A DNA stretch of 64,000 nucleotides from assembly GCA_947629915.1 (NCBI GenBank), contig CANRFN010000003.1, positions 1-64,000 of the forward strand, read 5' to 3'. Shown piece by piece: positions 25,640 through 33,843 of this stretch. Numbering within the stretch: position 1 is the stretch's first letter; every line of letters begins with the position of its first letter. The DNA is from an uncultured Oscillospiraceae bacterium. GTDB lineage: Bacteria; Bacillota; Clostridia; Oscillospirales; Oscillospiraceae. The notes under the pieces are model-generated. The model saw nothing but the letters and a program-made list of their open reading frames with translations. It searched no databases and was not told where the DNA came from. Made by a program: the position numbers and the translations under genes.

Positions 25640-26079
25640 GGCTGCAGCGGTTGATACCGCAAAATAGGCGCCCCGTATTCCACCAGCTGCCCGTCCTGGC
25701 AGAGGACAGACAGCACCTGCAGGTCCTGGGGGGCCTTTACCTCGTTCATGGTCTTCATGGCCTCCAGAAGGCACACCGTCTGTCCCCTCTGCACCCGATC
25801 GCCGGGAGAGACAAAAGGCGCCTCCCCGGGGGCCGGCGCTGCATAGAAGGTGCCCACTACCGGGGCATTCAGGGGCACGCCGCTCTCCTGGCCCTCCGGG
25901 ACCGGCTGCGGTGCCGGCTCTATGGAAGCGGCGGGGGAGACGGCTTCGGAGGCGGGCACAGAGACAGGAGCGCCCTCCCGGCCGAGGTCCAGGCAGAAAG
26001 ACCCGTCCTGGAGCTTCAGCCGGGTGAGGGAGCTGCGCTCAAACCAGTTCAGCAGCGCATACAGCTCCTGGGCGTCCAT
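25621..26079 (-). CDS. accB: Biotin carboxyl carrier protein AccB
   Basis: A 152-residue carrier. An N-terminal helical domain is followed by a Pro/Ala/Glu-rich linker (~40-68) and the biotinyl domain with the target Lys109 in EAMKTMNEV. Its ATG shares one base with the acpP stop (TAATG). Confidence 0.95.
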   Translation of the reverse strand: MDAQELYALLNWFERSSLTRLKLQDGSFCLDLGREGAPVSVPASEAVSPAASIEPAPQPVPEGQESGVPLNAPVVGTFYAAPAPGEAPFVSPGDRVQRGQTVCLLEAMKTMNEVKAPQDLQVLSVLCQDGQLVEYGAPILRYQPLQPCSAGS

Positions 26080-26309
26080 TACGCGTTGGCCTCGATGTAC
26101 TTCACCAGATCGCCCACGGTCTTGATGGTGGGCAGCTCGTCATCGCCGATGGTGATGCCGAACTCATCCTCCATGGCCATGCTCATCTCCACCACGGACA
26201 GGGAGTCTGCGCCCAGGTCGTCCACCAGCTTGGCCTCCAGGGTGACCTCTGCCCCATCGCAGCCCAGGTTCTCTACGATGATGTCTTTCACTTTGTCGAA
26301 TGTGCTCAT
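26079..26309 (-). CDS. acpP: Acyl carrier protein AcpP
   Basis: A 76-residue acidic carrier with the phosphopantetheine serine at position 36 ([12 protein letters not shown]). It is the first gene of the acc/fab operon. The ATG at 26309 follows an AGGAGGT site. Confidence 0.96.
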   Translation of the reverse strand: MSTFDKVKDIIVENLGCDGAEVTLEAKLVDDLGADSLSVVEMSMAMEDEFGITIGDDELPTIKTVGDLVKYIEANA

Positions 26310-26332
26310 GATGGTACCTCCTGATTCGAAAA

Positions 26333-26364
26333 AGAATTTAGCTAAAATTTTTGAACTAAATTCT
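26333..26364. promoter_or_regulatory. Candidate operator at the acc/fab transcription start
   Basis: A 9-bp perfect inverted repeat AGAATTTAG/CTAAATTCT (26333-26341 and 26356-26364), with a shorter palindrome TTTAGCTAAA nested in it on the minus strand. It begins at the predicted transcription start (~26364), so a bound MarR-type protein would block initiation or early elongation. The likely binder is the MarR protein at the end of the operon. Confidence 0.6.
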
Positions 26365-26370
26365 GGGCGT

Positions 26371-26400
26371 ATTCTAATCCACGGGGGGAGGGGTTGTCAA
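26371..26400 (-). promoter_or_regulatory. SigA promoter of the acc/fab operon
   Basis: A perfect TTGACA (26400-26395), an 18-nt spacer and TAGAAT (26376-26371) on the minus strand. Confidence 0.75.
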
Positions 26401-26556
26401 GGGAAAAAAGGGGGGATGGTGGCTGGAATAGTTCATGAATTATCCGCGGCTTCCGGGGGAATCCTGGTGCAAAACACAAACAGGGAGGGGCAATCGCACC
26501 CCGGACATCCGCTGATTTCCAAATGATTCCGGTAAAACGCTGCGGCACAATCAAAA

Positions 26557-26593
26557 CAGTGCCCGGGACACCATTTCGGTGTCCCGGGCACTG
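26557..26593 (-). terminator. Terminator of the ACP-like gene
   Basis: A 16-bp perfect stem (26557-26572 with 26578-26593) and 5-nt loop, followed on the minus strand by TTTTGATTG. It separates the ACP-like gene from the acc/fab operon. Confidence 0.8.
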
Positions 26594-26638
26594 CCTGGAA
26601 CTTATTCAGCCCTTCGGGGCGCACTTGTGGGGGCCTTT

Positions 26639-26872
26639 TCAGTCTGCGTTCTCCATCAGGTAGCGGACAATGTCCCCTACGGTGTCGAAGGCTTCCAACT
26701 CGTCTTCGTCCAGCTCGATGTCGAACTCGCCCTCGAGCGCCATGCCCAGGGCCATGGCATCCAAATCGTCGTAGCCGAGGTCAAAGCGAAGAGAGGAGTC
26801 CATCTGAATGTCTGCCTCCGATACACCAAACTGCTCTGCCAGAATGGGTCTGACGCGATCCAGGATATCCAT
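26639..26872 (-). CDS. ACP-like protein lacking the phosphopantetheine serine
   Basis: A 77-residue acidic protein that aligns along its full length with the AcpP next door (ILDRVRPILAEQFGVSEADI; MALEGEFDIELDEDELEAFD). At position 36, where AcpP has the modified Ser (GADSL), this protein has Asp (GYDDL). The codon is GAT, so no single base change restores any Ser codon. It therefore cannot carry an acyl chain. It is a single-gene unit with its own promoter and terminator. The ATG at 26872 follows GGAGG. A regulatory or structural partner role is inferred. Confidence 0.78.
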   Translation of the reverse strand: MDILDRVRPILAEQFGVSEADIQMDSSLRFDLGYDDLDAMALGMALEGEFDIELDEDELEAFDTVGDIVRYLMENAD

Positions 26873-26928
26873 ACAGCGATTGCCTCCTTGCATTGGGATA
26901 ACGGCAGTCTGTGCTGCTGCCTGGCCCA

Positions 26929-26957
26929 AGCATAGACCCATATGCGCCAGAATGCAA
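26929..26957 (-). promoter_or_regulatory. Promoter of the ACP-like gene
   Basis: TTGCAT (26957-26952), a 17-nt spacer and TATGCT (26934-26929) on the minus strand, ~55 nt before the ATG. Confidence 0.6.
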
Positions 26958-27040
26958 TAGGAATTTTCTCAAAATCATGAAGCAAAGCCATTTATTTCCG
27001 AGTCCAATTTCCAATATCCGTGGAAACACTGGCATACGGG

Positions 27041-27079
27041 CAACAAAAGGCGGGCAGCCCGGGAAAAGAGCTGCCCGCC
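27041..27079 (-). terminator. Terminator of the oxidoreductase pair
   Basis: A 10-bp stem (27049-27058 with 27070-27079) followed on the minus strand by TTTTGTTG. Confidence 0.7.
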
Positions 27080-27101
27080 GTTGGTTCTTGAGGGGTGAGA
27101 C

Positions 27102-29120
27102 TCAGATCTGGTTGGCCGCGTGATATGCGCTGCGGATGGCGGCGGCGATGTCTGCGGTCTTCTCGCCGCTGCAGTCTCCCACGAAGGAGACGGGGACGTG
27201 GACATCGGCGGTGTCGAAGGGCACCTTTTTGGAGCCAACGGCCTCCACGATCCAGTCCGCCGGGATCACCACCGGCTCGTTGGTCTCGGTGTGGATCGCC
27301 TCCACGCCGCTGGCTGTGTAGCCCGTCACCTTGGTCTTCACATACTGGGCCACGCCGTGGTCCTTGAAGTCCTTCTGGATCAGCGGGAGGATGGTGGAGG
27401 ACTCACCGGTGGCGATCTGGTCCAGCATCTCCACGATGGCCACCTGGCAGCCCTTCTCCAGCAGGTACTCCGCGGTCTCGGTGCCCACAAGGCCCCCGCC
27501 GATCACGGCGCAGGTGCCAGACACCTGGACTTTGCCGGCCAGCACATCCCAGGCGGACACCACGTTGTCTCCGTCCGCCCCAGGGACGGGGAGGGAGACA
27601 TTGGCGGCGCCCACCGCCACAATGGCGGCATCGGCGGCATTCATGATCTCCGGGGTGCAGGCCTCCCCCAGGTGCAACTTCACGCCCAGGGCGGGGAGGA
27701 TCTCGCTGTAGTACTCCAGAGAGCGGAGGATCTCAGCCTTCCGGGGCGGCACGGCGGCCAGCAGGATCTGTCCGCCGATCTTGTCTGCGGTGTCGTAGAG
27801 GTCCACGGTGTAGCCGCGCTTGGCGGCCACCCGGGCGGCCTCCAGGCCGGCGATGCCGGCGCCCGCCACCACAACGCGCTTCTGGCCCTCGCCGGGGCGG
27901 AGGAAGATGGTCTCCTCATCGCCGTTCTCCGCGTTCAGCACGCAGGAGATATACCGGCGGTTCTGAATGGCGTCCACGCAGCCCCGGTTGCAGTTGAGGC
28001 AGGTGCGGATGGGCTCATCCCGGGCCACTTTCAGGGCGATGTCCGGATCCGTGAGCAGGGAGCGGCCATAGCCCACAACGTCTGCCTCGCCGCTGTTCAG
28101 GATCGCCTCGCCGGCGGCCACGGTGATCACCCGGCCCACGGTGGCCACGGGGATGGAGACCAGCCCCTTGATCTCTTTGGCCACCGGCAGGGTCCAGTTG
28201 TACGGCATGGTGCCCATGGGCGGGATGGTGTCCCCCATGTTACCGGTGTGGTTGGCCTGGGCCACCTGCAGCATGTCTACGCCGGCCTTTTCCAGCAGCA
28301 CCGCCAGCTGTTTGGCCTCCTCCGGTACGAGACCGCCCTTGCCTCTGGGGGTGCCGTCCGGGTTGGCGGTGATGATGGGCAGCTTGTACTCCAGGATCAG
28401 GTCCGGCGCCGCCGCCCGGATGGCCTCGGTCACCTCCAGGGCATAGCGGACCCGGTTTTCAAAGCTGCCGCCGTACTCGTCTGTGCGGTGGTTCAAAAGG
28501 GAGGAGCAGAGGGAGCCCACCAGCCGATCCCCGTGGACCTCAATGGCGTCTGCCCCCGCCTCCTGGGCCCTTCTGGCACAGGCGGCAATGGCTTCCTTGA
28601 TGGCGGTGAGCTGCTCCACCGTGGCCTCGGAGACAAAGTGGAGCATATCGTGGTGCAGCTTGGCATAGGCCTCCTGCCGAATCTTTTCAGACTCCGCCAT
28701 CTTGGCCTGGAAGGTGGCCATGTCGCCAGAGGCCCTGGCTGCCTGGGCCGCTTTGGCCGCCATCATGGACCCCACGATCATCCTGCCCACCCCGGGGACG
28801 TCATACTCCGGGTGGAAGATCTGCAGGGCCAGCAGGCTGCCGTGGGCGTGGACGGCGTCCGCCAGCTTGCGGAAGCTGGGGATCTGGCTGTCCTCACAGA
28901 GTTTGGGGGTGGGGGAGGCGGTGTTCACCGGGGCCACATCGCCGATGGCGATGTAGGCCACGCCGCCCTTGGCCAGGCGCTCATAGAAGTGCAGACTTCT
29001 GGGGCCGATAGAGCCGTCCCGCTCCTCGTATCCGGTGGTGAGCGGCGGGAACATGATGCGGTTTTTCAGGGTGCGGCTGCCCACCTGAATGGGCTGCAGC
29101 AGTGGAGAGTTCATACCCAT
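27102..29120 (-). CDS. NADH:flavin oxidoreductase / enoate reductase, OYE type
   Basis: A 672-residue enzyme of the 2,4-dienoyl-CoA reductase / BaiCD layout: an N-terminal FMN barrel (LLQPIQVGSRTLKNRIMFPP; catalytic region VHGDRLVGSLCSSLLNHRTD), a 4Fe-4S motif Cys-x2-Cys-x3-Cys-x11-Cys (CLNCNRGC...YISC, ~300) and C-terminal FAD/NAD folds (VVVAGAGIAGLEAARVAAKRG; CAVIGGGLVGTETAEYL). It reduces activated C=C bonds; the substrate is unknown. ATG 29120 follows GGAAAGGA. It lies 92 bases behind a paralogue. Confidence 0.88.
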   Translation of the reverse strand: MGMNSPLLQPIQVGSRTLKNRIMFPPLTTGYEERDGSIGPRSLHFYERLAKGGVAYIAIGDVAPVNTASPTPKLCEDSQIPSFRKLADAVHAHGSLLALQIFHPEYDVPGVGRMIVGSMMAAKAAQAARASGDMATFQAKMAESEKIRQEAYAKLHHDMLHFVSEATVEQLTAIKEAIAACARRAQEAGADAIEVHGDRLVGSLCSSLLNHRTDEYGGSFENRVRYALEVTEAIRAAAPDLILEYKLPIITANPDGTPRGKGGLVPEEAKQLAVLLEKAGVDMLQVAQANHTGNMGDTIPPMGTMPYNWTLPVAKEIKGLVSIPVATVGRVITVAAGEAILNSGEADVVGYGRSLLTDPDIALKVARDEPIRTCLNCNRGCVDAIQNRRYISCVLNAENGDEETIFLRPGEGQKRVVVAGAGIAGLEAARVAAKRGYTVDLYDTADKIGGQILLAAVPPRKAEILRSLEYYSEILPALGVKLHLGEACTPEIMNAADAAIVAVGAANVSLPVPGADGDNVVSAWDVLAGKVQVSGTCAVIGGGLVGTETAEYLLEKGCQVAIVEMLDQIATGESSTILPLIQKDFKDHGVAQYVKTKVTGYTASGVEAIHTETNEPVVIPADWIVEAVGSKKVPFDTADVHVPVSFVGDCSGEKTADIAAAIRSAYHAANQI

Positions 29121-29212
29121 GGTGCGTTCATCCTTTCCAAATTGTGTGCTTTGTGCCGTGGGGGATTCCCGGGAATGGTGCTGCCGGGAAAGGGTTTCGG
29201 TCTCACATGGTC

Positions 29213-31375
29213 TCAAATGGATCTGCCCGCCAGGTATCCCTGACGAATGGCGTCTTTCAGGTTGCCCGCCTGCAGCCCGTCTCCGATGATCTGGTAGGAC
29301 AGGCCGCTTCTCTGGAGCATCTCCTCCAGGGCGGGATTGGGCCGGTATCCGATGGCCAGGATCAGGGTGTCCAGGTCCCGGATGGCATGCTCCACGCCGT
29401 CCTGCTCATAGATCACGGCGTCCGGCTCCGTCCTCGAGACCTTCGCCCCGCAGAGGATCTTCACGCCCTTGCGGCGCATCCGCTGGACCAGAAGGCTGCG
29501 GCCTGGGCCGGACTCGGTGAGCATCACGCCGTTTGCCATCTCCAGCACCGTGACGTCCCGGTTCCGGGGGAAGAGGTCGTCCACGAGAGGGGCCAGAAAG
29601 TCCGCCGTCTCGCAGCCCACGGCGCCGCCGCCCAATACCACCACTTTCCGGCCCGGCACCGCCCGGCCTGCCAGTACGTCATCTGCGGTGAGGGTGGAGC
29701 GGAACTGGGCAAGGGACGCCGGCACGATGGGGGCGGCCCCTGGTGCGGCGATCACGGTATAACCCCGGAACTCCCTCTGCAGCATCTCTGCGGTGACTTT
29801 AACGCCCAGCCGGACGTCCACATCGGAGACCTTCAATTTGTGAATCATGTACTTGGCCGCCTTGGCCAGGTCCTGTTTGGCGATGGGCACCGCCGCGATC
29901 CGGAGCTGGCCGCCCAATACCTCCTCCTGCTCACAGAGCACCACATGGTGTCCGCGGGCAGAGGCCACATAGGCGGCCTCCATGCCGGCGGGACCGCCGC
30001 CGATCACCAGCACGTCTCGGGGGTTCTCCGCCGGGGTGAGGGTCTCCTCGTTGTCCGGCTCCAGGGAGGGGTTCATGGTGCAGGAGACCGGCTTGCCGAA
30101 CATGATGCCGTTGAGGCAGCGGAGGCAGCCGATGCAGGGGCGGATGTCCTCGTCCAGGCCCAGGGTGATCTTGTTCACAAACTCGGGGTCGCAGAGATTG
30201 GCCCGGCCCATCATGCAGATGTCCGTCTTGTGGTTGGCGATGAGGCTGTCCCCCAGCCAGGCCTCGGTGATCCGGCCAACGGTGGCCACCGGGATGGTGA
30301 CGTACTTGCGGATCTCCTCGCCGCCCCGGACGTGGGAGCCCATGGGGGTGCCGGGGGCGGGGATGGCGCTGCCCCGCATGATGGTGGTGCCGCCGGAGAC
30401 GTGGAGCATGTCCGCACCGGCCTGCTCCAGCTGTTTTGCCACGTAGATCTGATCGGCCACGGTGAGGCCGCCGTCTGTGTACTCATCGCAGGAGATGCGC
30501 ACATCGATGAGGAAGCTCTTCCCGCAGCGGTTGCGGACCTCTTCCACCACTTCCAGGGCCAGACGGGCTCTGCCGTTGATGTCCCCGCCGTACGCGTCCG
30601 TGCGCTTGTTGTACAGGGGAGAGAGAAACCCGCCCAACAGGCCGTGGGCATGGGCGGCGTGGATCTCCACCCCGTCCGCACCGGCCTTTTTTGCCCGGAG
30701 GGCGGCATCGCCGAACTGACGGATGATCTCCTGCAGCTCCGCCACGGAGACCGCTCTCGGCGCCTCTTTGGCGTAGTACGGGCCCACGGTGGAGGGGGCG
30801 ATCAGCTGGGGCGTGCCGGGCCTGGGATAGGCCATAAAGGCGGGGTGGAAGAGCTGGGGCAGGAGCTTGCAGTCGTAGGCATGGACGGCATCGGCCAATT
30901 TGGCCCAGCCGGGGATGTAGGAGTCGTCCGCAATGGAGATGTCCCCGGGCAGATAGCAGTAGGTGGGCTCTACGGTGGTGACCTCGGTGATGATACAGCC
31001 CACACCGCCGGCCGCCCGTGCGGCGTAGTGGTCCACCAGGGCGCCTGTGATATAGCCGTTGTCCGCCAGGTTGGTGGAGAGGGGCGGCATGAAGACACGG
31101 TTTTTGATCAGGGTGGACCCGACAAGAATCGGCGCCAGGAGATAGGGGTAGCGGGTTCCCAGGCGGATGGGGATGCGGTCGTTGCGGTGGGCGCTGGGGA
31201 TCAGGCCCTCCGGTGTGATCTTGCCTAAAATGTGGCCGGACTTCTTTTTCACCCGCTTGGTGATGGGGTCGTAGACGGTGTTCCTCTCGTAAAGGTACCA
31301 ATTGTCCTTGATGCACTTGATCTCGGTGTTCTTTGGCCTTACAAAGTTTTTCACGTAGTCTGGCTTTTGGATCAT
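29213..31375 (-). CDS. OYE-type oxidoreductase with transposase-like N-terminus
   Basis: A 720-residue protein. From ~75 on it is the same FMN barrel / Fe-S / FAD / NAD architecture as its neighbour (LLAPILVGSTLIKNRVFMPP; CIGCLRCLNG...VSC; VLVIGGGPAGMEAAYVASARG; VVVLGGGAVGCETADFL). Residues ~8-61, before the enzyme start, read RPKNTEIKCI...WYLYERNTVYDPITKRVKKK...GHILGKITPEGLIPS. This closely resembles the first domain of IS4/IS1634-type transposases. No stop or frameshift separates the parts, so it is a true fusion. It faces a TetR gene that may regulate it. Confidence 0.85.
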   Translation of the reverse strand: MIQKPDYVKNFVRPKNTEIKCIKDNWYLYERNTVYDPITKRVKKKSGHILGKITPEGLIPSAHRNDRIPIRLGTRYPYLLAPILVGSTLIKNRVFMPPLSTNLADNGYITGALVDHYAARAAGGVGCIITEVTTVEPTYCYLPGDISIADDSYIPGWAKLADAVHAYDCKLLPQLFHPAFMAYPRPGTPQLIAPSTVGPYYAKEAPRAVSVAELQEIIRQFGDAALRAKKAGADGVEIHAAHAHGLLGGFLSPLYNKRTDAYGGDINGRARLALEVVEEVRNRCGKSFLIDVRISCDEYTDGGLTVADQIYVAKQLEQAGADMLHVSGGTTIMRGSAIPAPGTPMGSHVRGGEEIRKYVTIPVATVGRITEAWLGDSLIANHKTDICMMGRANLCDPEFVNKITLGLDEDIRPCIGCLRCLNGIMFGKPVSCTMNPSLEPDNEETLTPAENPRDVLVIGGGPAGMEAAYVASARGHHVVLCEQEEVLGGQLRIAAVPIAKQDLAKAAKYMIHKLKVSDVDVRLGVKVTAEMLQREFRGYTVIAAPGAAPIVPASLAQFRSTLTADDVLAGRAVPGRKVVVLGGGAVGCETADFLAPLVDDLFPRNRDVTVLEMANGVMLTESGPGRSLLVQRMRRKGVKILCGAKVSRTEPDAVIYEQDGVEHAIRDLDTLILAIGYRPNPALEEMLQRSGLSYQIIGDGLQAGNLKDAIRQGYLAGRSI

Positions 31376-31668
31376 TTTTCAGTCGCCTCTGCTTTCTGCT
31401 TCTCAGTTTGGGGCTCTGCTTGGACTGGAAATGGTGCGCCAGGGGTCTGGTTGCTTGGCGGACTTGTCTCTCAGATCGGTGGATGGCTTGCTGGGACCGA
31501 TGTCGCCGTTGTCGCTTTCCCTTGCAGAAGGGGGCTTTCTGCGGCACGGCTGAGGGCTGTCCGCGCCACAGGGTGCAGTGTCCGTCACAGGCAGACACTA
31601 CATCGGTATAAGCCGGTGCTTCATCGCAAAAAAGTGCTCAAAAAGCTTTGTAATTTTTTAAAAAAGGC
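31376..31668. other. Intergenic stretch before the oxidoreductases
   Basis: No coding sequence is supported. It must hold the minus-strand promoter and leader of the oxidoreductase pair, but I could not find a convincing -35/-10 pair. Confidence 0.5.
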
Positions 31669-31696
31669 GTGACATTCTGCCAAGACCTGCTATAAT
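31669..31696 (+). promoter_or_regulatory. Promoter of the tetR gene
   Basis: GTGACA (31669-31674), a 16-nt spacer and a perfect TATAAT (31691-31696), with an AT-rich stretch directly upstream. The leader to the ATG is ~90 nt. Confidence 0.65.
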
Positions 31697-31794
31697 AAGG
31701 GAGCGACAGTGGTCCACCTCCATTATACAAGAAGGGCCGATTTGTGCAATAGGTCAACCCCTGGAATCCACATACGAGAGGATTTGTTGCATTT

Positions 31795-32355
31795 ATGAGA
31801 CGGAAGGACACAACCCTGAATATGACCAAGGGCTACATGTCCCAGGCCCTCCTGTTGCTGCTGGAGAGACAACCATACGACCAGATCACCATCGGCGAGA
31901 TCACCGCCAAGGCCGGCGTGGACCGCTCCACCTATTACAGGCACTTCACCTGCAAGGAGGACATCGTCCGCTTCTACTACAACGCCCTGATGGACGAGTG
32001 CAGCCGGGCATTTCGCAAGAGCCACTGCACCACCTTCGACAGCTATATGCGCATCCGCTTCAAGATTCTCTACCTGCACAAGACAGATCTGCTCCGCCTC
32101 CACCGGTCCAACCTGACCCACCTCCTGCTGGACGTGATGATGGACCGCTATGGCAGGGAGGGGGTACACGATCCCACCCGGCTGGAGCAGGAGTTCCGAA
32201 GGGCCTACCGCACAGGCGGCATCTACAGCACCATTCGGCTCTGGCTGGACCACGGCATGCGGGAGTCCCCGGAGTGCATGGCGGCCATGGCCTCCATGTA
32301 CCGTCCCGCAGAGCCCCTCAGCCCGTGGAACCAGGTCATGGACGATGTGCTCTGA
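31795..32355 (+). CDS. TetR family transcriptional regulator
   Basis: A 186-residue protein with the TetR helix-turn-helix at residues ~26-46 (ITIGEITAKAGVDRSTYYRHF), followed by an all-helical ligand domain. This short-helix version resembles the TetR/AcrR C-terminal type of Firmicutes. It is divergent from the two oxidoreductases, which suggests it controls them. The start codon is ATG 31795; the GAGAGGA upstream is 12 bases away, so the site is weak. Confidence 0.85.
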   Translation: MRRKDTTLNMTKGYMSQALLLLLERQPYDQITIGEITAKAGVDRSTYYRHFTCKEDIVRFYYNALMDECSRAFRKSHCTTFDSYMRIRFKILYLHKTDLLRLHRSNLTHLLLDVMMDRYGREGVHDPTRLEQEFRRAYRTGGIYSTIRLWLDHGMRESPECMAAMASMYRPAEPLSPWNQVMDDVL

Positions 32356-32692
32356 TGCGCATCTTACCTTAGGGCCTTTTAAATCTGCGCATTCAAGAGC
32401 TGTATTGTATTTTTCCTTTACAGTATTTTCTTCGATGCCTCGAACTGCACACAGTGTCTGGACTCTCTCAAGCCTCCAATATCTGTTTTGTGTGAGCACA
32501 TAGTTTCCATACCGCATGCCGGACCTCCGCCGATCCTCTCTCAGCGCCGATGGTTGCAGGCATGCGGTTTTCTTTGGGTGGCACAGGAATTGGAAAGTTG
32601 TCTGGAACTTCCGCGCAAACGTCGCCATTTCGGCTCGGAATCCACCGGTTTCACACTTTTTCTACCGTTCCTCCCGCATCTCTTCGCCTTCC
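32356..32692. other. Intergenic stretch between tetR and araC
   Basis: No gene is supported. It holds a 24-bp sequence (32402-32425) that nearly repeats one at 6729-6752. An in-frame extension of the AraC reading frame crosses part of it but has no ribosome site and no family match. Confidence 0.4.
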
Positions 32693-32722
32693 TTGACAGC
32701 CCCTCGCAAAAACCGGTAAGGT
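32693..32722 (+). promoter_or_regulatory. Candidate promoter of the araC gene
   Basis: A perfect TTGACA (32693-32698), an 18-nt spacer and TAAGGT (32717-32722), ~69 nt before the ATG. Confidence 0.5.
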
Positions 32723-32790
32723 ACGCTATCTCAGCTTTTCGGGCCGGCACTTCTCGGACCCCAAAGCGGCACAGGGAGGAAACGAGAGGA

Positions 32791-33678
32791 ATGCAGCATT
32801 ATGCGTTTCAAAACAACGGGACCGGGGTCTATCAGCTGCACCGCGTCTGGCGGTACCGGGGAGAGCTGCCGGACGGGGACTGGCGCACCGCTCCCCACGA
32901 GACGGTATACGCCGTGCTGGCCGGCAGCGGCCAGATGGAGACCGGGGAGGGCAGCCGTCCCCTGCGGGTGGGGGACCTCGTGGTAGTGCCGGCGGGGACC
33001 TGGTACAAGCCGCCGTCTTCACAGGACCGCACCTTTGAGGTGCTGGCCCTGGAACTGGACAGCGATGCCCTGCTGCAGGGGATGGACCAGGCCCGTCCGG
33101 ACCAGGTACTGCAGATCAGCGACCTGCAGACCGGAGACGGCTGCCGGTACTGCCTGGAGGCCATCTATCAGGAGCGGATGGCCGCGAGAGAGGGCTATGA
33201 GGAGATCTGCGCCGGATTCGCCGCAGTCCTGTATCTGCTGCTCCGCCGGGGCATCCAGCAGACAGCGGATGCCCCGGAGCGCACCCGGTCCACGCAGCAG
33301 TGCACCCAAGTGAAGCGGTATCTGGAGATCCACTACCGGGAGGACATCAACCTGGAGAAGCTGGCGGACCTGGTGGGCATCAACCGGTTCCACCTGAGCC
33401 ACGTCTTCCGCCGGGTGTTCGGGGTGAGCCCCATCCGCTATCTCTTCACCCTTCGGATCCACGCCGCCCGCCACCTGCTCACCGTCTCAGACCGGTCTGT
33501 GGCGGAGATCGGCATGGACCTGGGGTTCTCCAGTCCCAGTTACTTCAGCCAGCGGTTTCACCAGATGGTGGGCATGTCTCCTCTGGAGTACCGCCGGGTC
33601 TCCCGAAAGGCGGGCCGAGGCGGGGTGCAGCTGCCTCTGCCTCTGCCGGTGGCGGATCCGGAGGACAGCATCTCCTGA
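32791..33678 (+). CDS. AraC family regulator with cupin sensor
   Basis: A 295-residue protein. The N-terminal cupin barrel (~20-95; HETVYAVLAGSGQME, then GDLVVVPAGTWYKP) is followed by a linker and two C-terminal helix-turn-helix units (INLEKLADLVGINRFHLSHV, then VAEIGMDLGFSSPSYFSQRF). The layout fits sugar- or metabolite-sensing activators. I chose ATG 32791, preceded by GGGAGGA. Its target is not evident. Confidence 0.88.
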   Translation: MQHYAFQNNGTGVYQLHRVWRYRGELPDGDWRTAPHETVYAVLAGSGQMETGEGSRPLRVGDLVVVPAGTWYKPPSSQDRTFEVLALELDSDALLQGMDQARPDQVLQISDLQTGDGCRYCLEAIYQERMAAREGYEEICAGFAAVLYLLLRRGIQQTADAPERTRSTQQCTQVKRYLEIHYREDINLEKLADLVGINRFHLSHVFRRVFGVSPIRYLFTLRIHAARHLLTVSDRSVAEIGMDLGFSSPSYFSQRFHQMVGMSPLEYRRVSRKAGRGGVQLPLPLPVADPEDSIS

Positions 33679-33750
33679 TAGACTTCCAACCAGCGGAAAA
33701 AACGGCAAAAAGTTTCATTCGTATTTTGGCAAAATTACCGTGTTTTAGGG

Positions 33751-33779
33751 TTGAAATACAGCACTGATTCGGGTACAAT
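33751..33779 (+). promoter_or_regulatory. Promoter of the ADP-ribosylglycohydrolase gene
   Basis: TTGAAA (33751-33756), a 17-nt spacer and TACAAT (33774-33779), 64 nt before the ATG. Confidence 0.65.
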
Positions 33780-33843
33780 CACCATATAAATTCCAAGCAA
33801 TCTGCTGGGAATTTGGGAACAAGCACGAAAGAAGCGAAATGGT

